Positions 27,063-36,126 of a stretch of 64,000 bases of DNA are shown here, piece after piece. Under the pieces are notes generated by a model. That model had not been told where the DNA came from, did not search any database, and saw nothing but the letters and a program-made list of their open reading frames with translations. Where the stretch lies: positions 1 through 64,000 of the forward strand of contig JAHDCZ010000004.1 in the NCBI GenBank assembly GCA_020629615.1, read 5' to 3'. This stretch comes from Saprospiraceae bacterium. GTDB lineage: Bacteria; Bacteroidota; Bacteroidia; Chitinophagales; Saprospiraceae. Both the position numbers and the translations under genes were made by a program. The stretch's first letter is position 1; each line of letters starts with the position of its first letter.

Positions 27063-29750
27063 ATGATGAGACTAATTCAATTTTTCATAATACTATTTTT
27101 GACCTTTGGTCTTGTTTCGGAGATTTCTTCGCAAGCAGAGCTAGAAGCTCAGGCAAAAGAAGAGTTGCAAGATTTAGGACACGACGAAGAAGAAGTCAAA
27201 AGACGGATGCTAGAAAAAGGTATTGACCTAGATAATGTCAATACTGAAGATCCTATTCAAGTTCTTGAGGCTGAAAGAACTTTGAAAGTTGTTCTTGCTG
27301 AATTGGAGGCTGAAAAGTTATTAAAGAATGAGGAGTTAATTGACACGATTGTTCCTTTACTTGATATTGAAAAGATATCCATAGATGAAAGTCCTGAAAT
27401 TACTTCTAATGAAGAAAAAGAAGTGGAACAATTAACACCCGAATCAAACATTTTTGGGCAGCACATATTTCAAAATAAAAACCTTAGTTATTTTCAATCT
27501 TCGACAGAATTAAATGTACCCAATACTTATGTTTTGGGAGTTGGAGATAAAATAGCAGTTTCTATATGGGGTAGATCACAACTTAATGAGATTCATGAAA
27601 TTAATAGTGATGGTTCAATTGCTTTAAGCAATCGAGTTCGAGTAAACTTAAGAGGTCTCAATATAGATGATGCCAAAAGAAAGTTAGAAAGGACCTACTC
27701 AAACTATTATCGATTTGGGAAAGGAGAATTTGCCGTTCAAATTTCGCAAACCAGAAATATTAATATCAATATAGTTGGGGAAGTTATGAATTATGGCAGT
27801 TTCAATTTATCAGCAACCAACAATATTTTTAATGCTTTAATACTCGCTGGAGGTCCTACAAAAATAGGTTCTGTACGAAACATTAGTCTTATACGTCCAG
27901 GAGAGGATGTTAGAAAAATTGACCTTTATGAATACTTATTAAACGAAAACAAACCGCTAGATCTTTATTTAATGGAGAATGACATTATTAATGTACCTGT
28001 TGTGGATCGTTTAGTAGAAATCAAAGGTGGAGTACGTAAACCTTTTATATATGAATTAAAACCAGGGGAAAATCTAAAAAAACTAATTGATTTTGCTGGT
28101 GGATTAAATAGCAATGCAATAAAAAGAAACATTACGATTAAGAGATTCGTCAATGATAGTGAGATCATTCAAAATGTTAACCTTGAAGAATTATTATCGA
28201 GTTCGAAAAATTTTACATTATTAGATGGGGACAAAATAACAGTAAACCTTGTGCCCGACGAATACGAAAATTTTGTAACTATTTCAGGAGCAGTTGATAT
28301 TGAAGGCAACTATTCTATCTCTAACAATACTAGATTGATTGACGTACTTAATAGAGTAAAAATTCAAAGTAACGCTTTAACATCATTAGCTTATATCAAA
28401 AGAAAAGAAAAGGATAAGAAAAACTCTACTTATATCTTTATTAACATTGATAATGTACTAAGTAATCCTCAAGACAAGGACAATGTCATCCTACAACCTA
28501 GAGACGAAATAGTAATTTATTCTCAAGCAAGATATGTTGATGAAGCATTTTTTAGTGTACAAGGAGCTGTCAGAGAACCAAGCGAATTTATTTTGGATAA
28601 TAATGGAAAAATCAGCGTGGATCAAGCTATTTACCTTGCGGGAGGGTTAAGAAAAGATGCTACGGACTTTGCATATATAAAACGACGAGATACTAACAAT
28701 GCTATTGAGTACATAAGAATAGATCTTAACAACGCTCAAGACAGGCCTATTCTTAAGGCCAATGATGTTTTACATATTTATAGCTCCATTGATTATACTG
28801 ATGAAAGCTTTGTTAGTATTGGTGGAGCGGTTCGGCAACCGGGTCAATTTCAGTATGACGAGTCTCTTAGATTAAAAGATCTCGTTACCTTAAGTGGTGG
28901 ACTTAAAATGGAATCAGCCCCATATCGAATTGACATTTACAGACTAAACTTTGATGATAAAAATAAAAGTAAAACCTTGGCTGCAACGGTAGCAATTGAT
29001 AAAGATTTTAACTTATTTGGACAGGATGAATTCGTACTAAATCCATTTGACCAAGTGTATGTTCGGAATGCTCCTGAGTTTGAATTTCAAAAAACAATTA
29101 GGATAGAAGGAGAAATAAAATTTGAAGGACCCTATGCTTTATTACAAGATAATGAAAGAGTTTCATCTGTTATCGAACGTGCAGGAGGACCAACCAAAGA
29201 GGCATTCTTAGAAGGTGCAACCTTGTTCAGAGTTGATAATAATATGGGCTATGTTATCCTTAATTTGAAAGAAGCATTGAGTAATACGAATTCTAATCAA
29301 AACCTGTTATTAAAAGCAGGAGATATCATTTCTATTCCCAAAAATAGAGACCTTGTGACAATTCTTGGAGAATCACGAGTTTCTGAATTATATTCTGAAG
29401 AAATAACAAATCAGGGCAAAATTAATGTTGCATTCCACAAAAATAAAAATGCCAAATTCTATATTGATGAATATGCTGGTGGGGTTGGAAAAAATGGCAA
29501 AAAAGATTTAATTACCGTTACTTATCCTACAGGTGAAGTCAAAAGAGCAACTCGGTTTCTTTTTTGGCATAATTATCCTGAAGTCAAACCAGGTTCTATT
29601 ATAAGAATCGGCAAAAAGCCAGTTGAAGTTAAAGATATTAGGAGCGATGGAACAGAAGAAAAAACAGATTGGAGTAAAGTTGTTGCCGACTCAATAGGTC
29701 AAGCTACAGCCATACTTTCATTAATACTTTTACTACAAAGAGTTGATTAA
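27063..29750 (+). CDS. SLBB-domain polysaccharide export protein (Wza-like)
   Basis: The 895-residue protein has a signal peptide (no lipobox cysteine), an acidic coiled region to about residue 140, then the export domain (YVLGVGDKIAVSIWGRS near residue 152). About seven SLBB-type repeats follow, each of the form I-x-G-x-V-x-x-P-G with a later AGG; examples are VGEVMNYGSFNLSATNN and IGGAVRQPGQFQYDES. A C-terminal hydrophobic segment (QATAILSLILLLQRV) can cross a membrane. Wza-type proteins form the outer-membrane channel for capsule or exopolysaccharide. The start follows the metH stop with no gap, and ATGATG gives two possible start codons. Confidence 0.9.
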   Translation: MMRLIQFFIILFLTFGLVSEISSQAELEAQAKEELQDLGHDEEEVKRRMLEKGIDLDNVNTEDPIQVLEAERTLKVVLAELEAEKLLKNEELIDTIVPLLDIEKISIDESPEITSNEEKEVEQLTPESNIFGQHIFQNKNLSYFQSSTELNVPNTYVLGVGDKIAVSIWGRSQLNEIHEINSDGSIALSNRVRVNLRGLNIDDAKRKLERTYSNYYRFGKGEFAVQISQTRNININIVGEVMNYGSFNLSATNNIFNALILAGGPTKIGSVRNISLIRPGEDVRKIDLYEYLLNENKPLDLYLMENDIINVPVVDRLVEIKGGVRKPFIYELKPGENLKKLIDFAGGLNSNAIKRNITIKRFVNDSEIIQNVNLEELLSSSKNFTLLDGDKITVNLVPDEYENFVTISGAVDIEGNYSISNNTRLIDVLNRVKIQSNALTSLAYIKRKEKDKKNSTYIFINIDNVLSNPQDKDNVILQPRDEIVIYSQARYVDEAFFSVQGAVREPSEFILDNNGKISVDQAIYLAGGLRKDATDFAYIKRRDTNNAIEYIRIDLNNAQDRPILKANDVLHIYSSIDYTDESFVSIGGAVRQPGQFQYDESLRLKDLVTLSGGLKMESAPYRIDIYRLNFDDKNKSKTLAATVAIDKDFNLFGQDEFVLNPFDQVYVRNAPEFEFQKTIRIEGEIKFEGPYALLQDNERVSSVIERAGGPTKEAFLEGATLFRVDNNMGYVILNLKEALSNTNSNQNLLLKAGDIISIPKNRDLVTILGESRVSELYSEEITNQGKINVAFHKNKNAKFYIDEYAGGVGKNGKKDLITVTYPTGEVKRATRFLFWHNYPEVKPGSIIRIGKKPVEVKDIRSDGTEEKTDWSKVVADSIGQATAILSLILLLQRVD

Positions 29751-29783
29751 AAGCTAAAGAATGAGTAATTTTACTACTCAATC

Positions 29784-30323
29784 ATGATCGAAACTTTAAT
29801 TTCTTCCCGTACACGAATAAAGCTGCTGTTAAAGTTCTTTTTGAACAGTAATGCCACTGCCTATTTAAGGGGGTTAGAATCTGAATTTGGGGAATCGACA
29901 AATTCCATTCGTCTTGAGCTAAATCGTTTTGAAAAAGCTGGAATGCTCAAGTCTTTTTTCAAAGGAAATAAAAAAATATTTACGGCAAACACTGACCATC
30001 CACTTTACAAAGAAGTAAACAGTATTGTTCTTAAATATTTAGGGTTTGATCAAATTATTGAAAACGTAATCAAACGTTTAGGTAAGGTTGAAAAAGTATT
30101 CATTACTGGGGATTTTGCCATGGGAAAGGATAGTCCTATTATTGATTTAGTATTTGTAGGAGATATAGATAAGAATTACTTAGTTGAGCTTGTTGGAAAA
30201 GTAGAAAAGCTCATTAAAAGGAAATTGAGATACTTGCATTATATTACTTCAGTTGACGCTGAGAACTTCTTATCTCAATCAAATGAAAAGAGTTTATTGT
30301 TGTGGAAAAATGATGAGGAATGA
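29784..30323 (+). CDS. Winged-helix protein with degenerate nucleotidyltransferase-like domain
   Basis: Residues 1-70 form a winged helix of ArsR/MarR type (RIKLLLKFFL, YLRGLESEFGESTNSIRLEL, KAGMLKSFFKGNKKIF). Residues 100-170 resemble a minimal nucleotidyltransferase (FITGDFAMGKDSPIIDLVFV), but the usual GS is GD and only one Asp of the D-x-D pair remains, so catalysis is doubtful. I know this family from its regular place directly before UpxY-type antiterminators in Bacteroidota polysaccharide loci. I infer a regulatory role. Its stop overlaps the next start (ATGA). Confidence 0.75.
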   Translation: MIETLISSRTRIKLLLKFFLNSNATAYLRGLESEFGESTNSIRLELNRFEKAGMLKSFFKGNKKIFTANTDHPLYKEVNSIVLKYLGFDQIIENVIKRLGKVEKVFITGDFAMGKDSPIIDLVFVGDIDKNYLVELVGKVEKLIKRKLRYLHYITSVDAENFLSQSNEKSLLLWKNDEE

Positions 30324-30856
30324 TAACACCAAGCAATAGCTCGAATAACAAACAGTGGTATGCTGTTAAAGTAAAATACAAATGTGAAAAATTGGTAAGG
30401 GATCGTTTATCTGCCAAAGAAATTCATAGCTACGTTCCTTTACTTAAAACGACAAAAATCTATTCCTCAAAACGTAAGGTTGTTGAAACTCCCTTAATTC
30501 ATTCTTTCGTATTTGTATATATTTCTATGGCAGAAAACATCAAAGTGTTACAAACGCTTCATGTTTATGATTTTCTGAAAATTGGTAATGAGATTATGCC
30601 GATTAGAGATGATGAAATGTCTCTACTGAAACAAGTTGTTGGTGAATTTACAAATGTGGAGGCTCAAGAAAAATCACTAATAATTGGTGAAAGTGTTGAG
30701 ATCATCAGGGGAAACTTAACTGGACTGAAAGGTATCCTTGTTGAACAGAAAAACAAAAATGAATTCATAGTTGACTTACCATCGTTTAGTATTCAACTAC
30801 GAATTGAAATTAATAAGGCTTTTTTAAGGCCTACTTCAAACAGAGTATTGGTTTAA
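30320..30856 (+). CDS. UpxY/NusG-family transcription antiterminator
   Basis: The 178-residue protein has a NusG N-terminal domain (QWYAVKVKYKCEKLVRDRL, LIHSFVFVYI) and a C-terminal KOW-like domain (VEIIRGNLTGLKGILVEQKN). In Bacteroides, UpxY proteins load on RNA polymerase at the leader of their own capsule operon and let it read through the long operon. Its place at the head of the sugar genes fits that role. The leader directly downstream contains strong alternative hairpins. It is coupled by ATGA overlap to the preceding gene. Confidence 0.88.
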   Translation: MITPSNSSNNKQWYAVKVKYKCEKLVRDRLSAKEIHSYVPLLKTTKIYSSKRKVVETPLIHSFVFVYISMAENIKVLQTLHVYDFLKIGNEIMPIRDDEMSLLKQVVGEFTNVEAQEKSLIIGESVEIIRGNLTGLKGILVEQKNKNEFIVDLPSFSIQLRIEINKAFLRPTSNRVLV

Positions 30857-30884
30857 ACAATACTCGAATACCTTTTTTAGACCC

Positions 30885-30914
30885 TAAGTCGCTCCGACTT
30901 ATTGACGGCGGAGC
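30885..30914 (+). promoter_or_regulatory. Leader with two mutually exclusive hairpins after upxY
   Basis: Hairpin A is a perfect 7-base stem: TAAGTCG (30885-30891), loop CTC, CGACTTA (30895-30901). Hairpin B pairs GCTCCG (30891-30896) with CGGAGC (30909-30914). B uses the loop and the inner right arm of A, so only one can form at a time. No T-run follows, so neither is a standard terminator. The position between the antiterminator gene and the sugar genes suggests a pause or recruitment site. Confidence 0.45.
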
Positions 30915-30935
30915 CTTATCAAAAATATAATTAAT

Positions 30936-31988
30936 ATGAATAATGAAAATATTCTTGTAACTGGAGGTGCTGGTTTTATTGGTTCAGAGCTGGTCAGACA
31001 ATTAGTCAAGTTAAGCCATGTGAATGTGATTAATTTTGACAAGCTTACCTATGCTGGCAATCTAGAAAACTTGAAGAGTATTGAAAATTTGGAAAATTAT
31101 ACTTTCGTTAAAGGGGATATCTGTGATGAAAAACAACTTGCTCAGGTTTTTATAGACCATGATATTACCAAAGTAATTCATTTAGCTGCAGAAAGTCATG
31201 TCGATCGTTCAATTACAGACCCTTTGTTATTCGTAAGAACAAATTTAATTGGCACTGCATCATTATTAAATGCTGCGAAAATTTACTGGAAAGGTGATTA
31301 TGCAAATAAACTATTTTTTCATGTTTCAACAGATGAAGTATATGGATCTCTAGAGATGGGTAGTGAATTATTTACAGAAAAAACTTCGTATGACCCTAGA
31401 AGTCCATATTCGGCTTCAAAAGCTGGCTCGGACCATTTGGTAAGATCTTTTTATCATACATATCAGTTTCCTGTGGTTATAAGTAACTGCTCCAACAATT
31501 ACGGTCCTTTTCAATTTCCAGAAAAACTGGTACCTCTTTGTATTAATAACATTTTAAATAATAAACCATTACCAATTTATGGCAAAGGTGAAAACGTGAG
31601 AGATTGGCTCTACGTTGGAGATCACGCTGATGCGATATTAACTATTCTAAAAGATGGCCAAATAGGTGAAACCTATAATATAGGCGGCCATAATGAGTGG
31701 TCAAATTTGGATTTAGTTAAGGTTATTTGTAGTACAATGGATGACAAGCTCAATCGCCCAAAGGGTGAAAGCGAAAAACTAATTACTTTCGTAAAAGATA
31801 GAGCTGGTCATGATTTAAGATATGCAATTGACTCTTCAAAAATTCAAAATGAATTGGGTTGGACGCCAAAATTTCAATTTGGAGAAGGCATTAAAAAAAC
31901 AATTGATTGGTATTTGAGCGAAACAGAATGGCTTGAAAACGTTAGTTCTGGGGATTATAAAACATATTACGAAAACCAATACGGTTAA
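30936..31988 (+). CDS. rfbB: dTDP-glucose 4,6-dehydratase RfbB (RmlB)
   Basis: RfbB converts dTDP-glucose to dTDP-4-keto-6-deoxyglucose. The 350-residue extended SDR protein has the Rossmann motif TGGAGFIGSELVRQL, the catalytic STDEVYGSLE, the YSASKAGSDHLVRS motif with Tyr and Lys, and NCSNNYGPFQFPEKLVPL, all diagnostic of RmlB. The length is usual. Neither RmlA nor RmlC/RmlD is in the window, so the dTDP-sugar must be started and finished by genes elsewhere or downstream. Confidence 0.94.
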   Translation: MNNENILVTGGAGFIGSELVRQLVKLSHVNVINFDKLTYAGNLENLKSIENLENYTFVKGDICDEKQLAQVFIDHDITKVIHLAAESHVDRSITDPLLFVRTNLIGTASLLNAAKIYWKGDYANKLFFHVSTDEVYGSLEMGSELFTEKTSYDPRSPYSASKAGSDHLVRSFYHTYQFPVVISNCSNNYGPFQFPEKLVPLCINNILNNKPLPIYGKGENVRDWLYVGDHADAILTILKDGQIGETYNIGGHNEWSNLDLVKVICSTMDDKLNRPKGESEKLITFVKDRAGHDLRYAIDSSKIQNELGWTPKFQFGEGIKKTIDWYLSETEWLENVSSGDYKTYYENQYG

Positions 31989-32001
31989 ATTGAAAACAAT
32001 T

Positions 32002-33132
32002 ATGGATAAAATTCAAATGGTCGACGTTCGATCTCAGTATTTGAAGATCAAAGATGAAGTTGACACTGGTATTCAAGAAGTTATAGATTCTTGTGCTTTT
32101 ATTAATGGACCAAAAGTAAAAGAATTTCAAAAGAGCCTTGAAGATTACTTAAATGTGAAACATGTAATCCCTGTGGCCAATGGCACTGATGCCTTACAAA
32201 TTGCACTTATGGCATTGGGATTAACTTCTGGTGATGAAGTAATTGTTCCTGCCTTTACCTATGTTGCTACCGCTGAAGTAATTGCCTTATTAGGATTAAA
32301 ACCAGTAATGGTTGATGTAGATCCTGATACATTTAATCTAACTGGTGAAATTGTAAAAAATGCCATAACTGAGAAAACTAAAGCAATTGTACCAGTTCAT
32401 CTTTACGGACAATGTGCTGATATGGAAAACATCATGTCCGTAGCCAAAATGCACAACATTCCTGTAATAGAAGATAATGCTCAGGCAATAGGGGCTGTGT
32501 ATAGTTTCTCAGATGGTAGAAAAGTTAAAAGTGGAGTTATTGGAGATATCGGGTGTACTTCCTTCTACCCTTCAAAAAATCTTGGAGCTTATGGTGATGG
32601 TGGAGCTATGTTCTGTAATGATGATAATCTTGCTGAAAAAATAAAAATGATCGCGAACCATGGTCAAAAGAAAAGATATTATCACGAGATTGTTGGATGC
32701 AATTCTCGTTTAGATGCTATACAAGCGGCAATTTTAAACGTAAAACTTAAATATTTAGATTTATATAATTCATCAAGAAGACAAGTGGCTGATAGCTATG
32801 ATAAGGCTTTTGAAGCAATAGACGCACTTCAAACTCCTGTACGATTATCTTCTTCAACGCATGTCTTCCATCAATATACTCTGCGAGTAAAAAATGGAAA
32901 ACGAAATGAACTAAAGGATTATTTGAATGAACTAGGAATTCCTAGTATGATTTATTATCCAGTTCCTTTATATAAACAAAATGCTTTTAAGAATTATAAC
33001 GATAGTTCGTTCCGCTTGCCAGTGACAGAATTATTGTCCGATGAAGTTATTTCGCTTCCTATACATTCTGAAATGAAGGATGATCACTTAAATCATATTA
33101 TTGGTGGGGTGAAACAATTCTTTTTAGGATAG
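32002..33132 (+). CDS. DegT/DnrJ/EryC1/StrS sugar aminotransferase (WbpE-like)
   Basis: This PLP-dependent aminotransferase adds an amino group to a keto sugar nucleotide. The start is placed at the ATG giving MDKIQMVDVRSQYLKIKDEV, because an in-frame ATG 69 bases upstream would overlap rfbB and adds residues unlike the family. Family motifs are FINGPKVKEFQKSL, VANGTDALQIAL, PAFTYVATAEVIALLG, IPVIEDNAQAIGA and the PLP lysine in SFYPSKNLGAYGDGG. The opening resembles WbpE/WlbC enzymes that act on UDP-3-keto-GlcNAcA, which fits the WbpB- and WbpD-like genes at 40621-42095. Action on a dTDP-4-keto sugar from RfbB is the alternative. Confidence 0.88.
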   Translation: MDKIQMVDVRSQYLKIKDEVDTGIQEVIDSCAFINGPKVKEFQKSLEDYLNVKHVIPVANGTDALQIALMALGLTSGDEVIVPAFTYVATAEVIALLGLKPVMVDVDPDTFNLTGEIVKNAITEKTKAIVPVHLYGQCADMENIMSVAKMHNIPVIEDNAQAIGAVYSFSDGRKVKSGVIGDIGCTSFYPSKNLGAYGDGGAMFCNDDNLAEKIKMIANHGQKKRYYHEIVGCNSRLDAIQAAILNVKLKYLDLYNSSRRQVADSYDKAFEAIDALQTPVRLSSSTHVFHQYTLRVKNGKRNELKDYLNELGIPSMIYYPVPLYKQNAFKNYNDSSFRLPVTELLSDEVISLPIHSEMKDDHLNHIIGGVKQFFLG

Positions 33133-33143
33133 AATCATAAAAT

Positions 33144-34211
33144 ATGGATAGTATAAACAATACTCAAAACGATGAAATCTCCCTTAAAGATCTCATTCTA
33201 AAAGTAAGAGATTTTATTCTTGAAATAAAAGCCAACTTTCTTATTGTGGCAATTAGCTGTTTATTGGCTTCTGTATTTGTTTTTTTTAAACATAAAACCA
33301 CCCCAGTAGTATATAATGCTACCTTGACTTACAATTTACATAATAGTAGTAATTCTGGGAGTAGTTTTCCTGGGATCCTTGGTTCTTTCGGTTTGGGTGG
33401 CGGAGGAAATGAAAATTTAGATAAACTTTTAGAGCTTACTAAGTCGCATCGTATTTTGAAACCTGTATTGTTTCAAAAAATAACAATAGATGGAAAAAAT
33501 GACTTTATTGCAAATCATATCATTAGAATCTATGATTTTGAAAACACCTATTGGCCAGAGACTTCATTAGAAAAAGGATTTTATTTTCAAAACGAACATT
33601 CAGAGAATTGGTCAATAGAGGCAAATAAAGCTTTTAAAACAACGTATTCCCATACAATCGGGCATGAAGATTTTCGTGGATTATTTAGTACAAGTTATTC
33701 CGAAGATTCTGGCATTGCAAAAATATCATCTTCTTCATTATCAGCAGAACTTTCTGTTGGGTTAACAAATAATATTTTTATTCAATTGGACTCCTTTTAT
33801 GTTAAAAACACAACAGAAAAGGAACAACTTAATGTCGATGTCCTAAAATCGAAAACTGATTCATTATATAAGGAATTAAAAGCGACAGAATATAATCTTG
33901 CATCATTTAAAGACAATTCACTTCGATTACAGAGGAAAACTGACCTTATGAAAACAGCTCAATACGAAGGAAAAATACGAATGCTTTACGCTGCCTTAGC
34001 AAAGGCAACGGAAAATTTGGAACTTGCAGATTATTCACTTCGTCATCAAACTCCATTTATTCAAGTGATAGATGAGCCCCTTTTACCACTTTCTCCCAGC
34101 AAACCATCACTTAAGAAGCGTCTTGTTTTAGGAATATTTTTTGCCTTATTTTTCTCTGTATTATTCATAGTTCTTAGAAAAATTTATCGTGACATTATGT
34201 TCGATAATTAA
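33144..34211 (+). CDS. Wzz-type chain-length determinant protein
   Basis: The 355-residue inner-membrane protein has two membrane segments, one near residues 33-50 (FLIVAISCLLASVFVFF) and one near 327-346 (LVLGIFFALFFSVLFIVL), flanking a large periplasmic domain with coiled-coil character. A glycine-rich loop (FPGILGSFGLGGGG) is common in Bacteroidota members, and the PxxP motif (SPSKPSLKKR) precedes the second segment. It lacks a cytoplasmic tyrosine kinase domain, unlike Wzc. It should control polymer length together with the Wzy-like protein at 54939-56243. Confidence 0.88.
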   Translation: MDSINNTQNDEISLKDLILKVRDFILEIKANFLIVAISCLLASVFVFFKHKTTPVVYNATLTYNLHNSSNSGSSFPGILGSFGLGGGGNENLDKLLELTKSHRILKPVLFQKITIDGKNDFIANHIIRIYDFENTYWPETSLEKGFYFQNEHSENWSIEANKAFKTTYSHTIGHEDFRGLFSTSYSEDSGIAKISSSSLSAELSVGLTNNIFIQLDSFYVKNTTEKEQLNVDVLKSKTDSLYKELKATEYNLASFKDNSLRLQRKTDLMKTAQYEGKIRMLYAALAKATENLELADYSLRHQTPFIQVIDEPLLPLSPSKPSLKKRLVLGIFFALFFSVLFIVLRKIYRDIMFDN

Positions 34212-34231
34212 TTAGATATAAACTTATTTAA

Positions 34232-35539
34232 ATGAAAATTGCCGTAGTGGGTACTGGGTATGTTGGATTAGTTTCTGGAACTTGTTTTGCAGAAACAGGT
34301 AATGATGTAACCTGTATAGATATCGATAAAGAAAAGGTTGAATTAATGAATTCTGGAGTAGTTCCGATTTATGAACCTGGGCTGAATATCCTTTTTGACA
34401 GAAATACTAAACAAGGACGATTAAAATTCACAACGTCGTTAACAAACGGAATTAAAGATGCCAAAATCATTTTCTTGGCCCTCCCTACTCCACCTGGTGC
34501 AGATGGATCTGCCGATTTATCATTTGTTTTAAAAGTAGCAGATGATTTATCTAGAATGATTACACGCTACACGGTAATTGTTGACAAAAGCACGGTACCT
34601 GTAGGGACCTCGGAAAAAGTACATAATGTCTTAGGAAAAAATTTAGATTCAGATCTTTTTGATGTTGTTTCCAATCCTGAATTTTTGCGTGAGGGAGTTG
34701 CAGTAGATGACTTTATGAAACCAGATCGTGTCGTAATAGGTACAACTTCGGAAAAAGCCAAATCACTAATGAACAAGTTGTATGAGCCCTATGTAAGACA
34801 AGGCAATCCAATCTTGTTTATGGATGAGCGTTCTGCGGAAATGACAAAATATGCAGCTAATTCTTTCTTAGCAACGAAGATAACTTTCATGAATGAAGTC
34901 GCAAATCTATGCGAAAAGGTTGGTGCTAATGTTGATATGGTCAGAAGAGGAATTGGTAGCGACACGAGAATAGGTAAACGATTTTTATTTCCTGGAATCG
35001 GATATGGAGGATCATGTTTTCCCAAGGATGTAAAAGCTTTAGCAAAGACTGCTCTCGAAAATAACTACGATTTTCGTATTCTCAATTCCGTTATGGCCGT
35101 AAATGAGGACCAAAAAGTAATCTTAGCCAACAGAGTAATAAAAACTTTCAATGGTAATTTGAAAGGCAAGAAAATTGCGGTATGGGGATTAGCTTTTAAG
35201 CCAAACACAGATGACATTAGAGAAGCGCCTGCATTATATACCATAGAAAAACTATTGGAAAAAGGAGCTACAATTTCTGTTTATGATCCAGAGGCAATGA
35301 ATAATGTAAAAGACGTTTTTGGAGACAAAGTCACTTATGTAAATGATCAATACGAAGCTTTAATTGATGCTGAAGTATTGGTCATCTGTACCGAATGGTC
35401 TTTATTTAGATCTCCAGATTTTAATAAAATTAAGTCTGCAATGAGTTCAAATTACATTTTTGATGGACGGAATCTATACGACCCTAAAGCGATGAAAGGA
35501 TTAGAATTTCATTATGAAAGTATCGGAAGGCCATCGTGA
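34232..35539 (+). CDS. ugd: UDP-glucose 6-dehydrogenase
   Basis: Ugd oxidises UDP-glucose to UDP-glucuronate using two NAD. The 435-residue protein has the Rossmann motif VGTGYVGLVSGTCFAETGN, ALPTPPGADGSADLSFV, STVPVGTSEKV and the catalytic cysteine in GYGGSCFPKDVKAL. The C-terminal domain includes VWGLAFKPNTDDIREAPA. The length is normal. Its stop overlaps the GTG start of cysC (GTGA). Confidence 0.95.
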   Translation: MKIAVVGTGYVGLVSGTCFAETGNDVTCIDIDKEKVELMNSGVVPIYEPGLNILFDRNTKQGRLKFTTSLTNGIKDAKIIFLALPTPPGADGSADLSFVLKVADDLSRMITRYTVIVDKSTVPVGTSEKVHNVLGKNLDSDLFDVVSNPEFLREGVAVDDFMKPDRVVIGTTSEKAKSLMNKLYEPYVRQGNPILFMDERSAEMTKYAANSFLATKITFMNEVANLCEKVGANVDMVRRGIGSDTRIGKRFLFPGIGYGGSCFPKDVKALAKTALENNYDFRILNSVMAVNEDQKVILANRVIKTFNGNLKGKKIAVWGLAFKPNTDDIREAPALYTIEKLLEKGATISVYDPEAMNNVKDVFGDKVTYVNDQYEALIDAEVLVICTEWSLFRSPDFNKIKSAMSSNYIFDGRNLYDPKAMKGLEFHYESIGRPS

Positions 35540-36126
35540 AAAATATTTTCCCCGATCATGGTTTCTTAATGGCTGAAAATTTCGAACAGCTATTAAATCA
35601 AAAAGCTAAGGTTCTCTGGTTAACTGGATTATCAGGCTCAGGAAAATCAACTATTGCCAAATCCGTAGAACAAAAATTATTTGCATTAGGATACGCTGCA
35701 AAGGTCTTAGATGGGGATAATATTCGCACTGGGATTTCAAACAATCTAGGTTTTAGTTTGAGGGATAGAGAGGAAAACATAAGAAGAATTTCCGAAGTGG
35801 CTAAGTTGTTTTTACAAACTGGAATCACAACTATTTGTTCCTTTGTTAGTCCTACCCTAAATATTCGCCGAAAGGCCAAAGAAATCATAGGAAAAGAAAA
35901 CTTTTTAGAAATATACATTAATGCATCTCTACAGGTTTGTGAAGAAAGAGATGTAAAGGGATTATATCAAATGGCTCGAGATGGAAAAATTAAAGATTTC
36001 ACCGGTATCAGCTCTCCTTATGAAGCTCCTGTCAATCCAGACTTAACGATTGACTCCGAATCAAGCCCAATAGAAAAATCATCATTAGATATTGTTAATT
36101 TTTTGATCAAGTCAAATGAACTATAG
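35536..36126 (+). CDS. cysC: Adenylylsulfate (APS) kinase CysC
   Basis: CysC phosphorylates APS to PAPS, the donor for sulfation. The 196-residue protein has the P-loop WLTGLSGSGKSTIAKSV, the substrate loop VLDGDNIRTGISNNLGFS, the RRISEVAKLFLQTG helix and FTGISSPYEAPVNPDL, all canonical. The start is GTG, overlapping the ugd stop; the residues KNIFPDHGF right after it match family N-termini, so it is preferred over the internal ATG. It overlaps cysD by 11 bases. Its presence as a separate gene in a polysaccharide locus points to PAPS supply. Confidence 0.94.
   Translation: MKNIFPDHGFLMAENFEQLLNQKAKVLWLTGLSGSGKSTIAKSVEQKLFALGYAAKVLDGDNIRTGISNNLGFSLRDREENIRRISEVAKLFLQTGITTICSFVSPTLNIRRKAKEIIGKENFLEIYINASLQVCEERDVKGLYQMARDGKIKDFTGISSPYEAPVNPDLTIDSESSPIEKSSLDIVNFLIKSNEL

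Noticed and set aside
29762-29780. Short hairpin TGAGTA/TACTCA between the SLBB gene and the winged-helix gene
   Set aside because: The stem is six AT-rich pairs with no T-run after it, too weak to call a terminator; chance is likely.
31933-32001. Upstream in-frame ATG extending the aminotransferase by 23 residues
   Set aside because: It would overlap rfbB by 56 bases and adds residues unlike the family; the ATG at 32002 gives the normal N-terminus.
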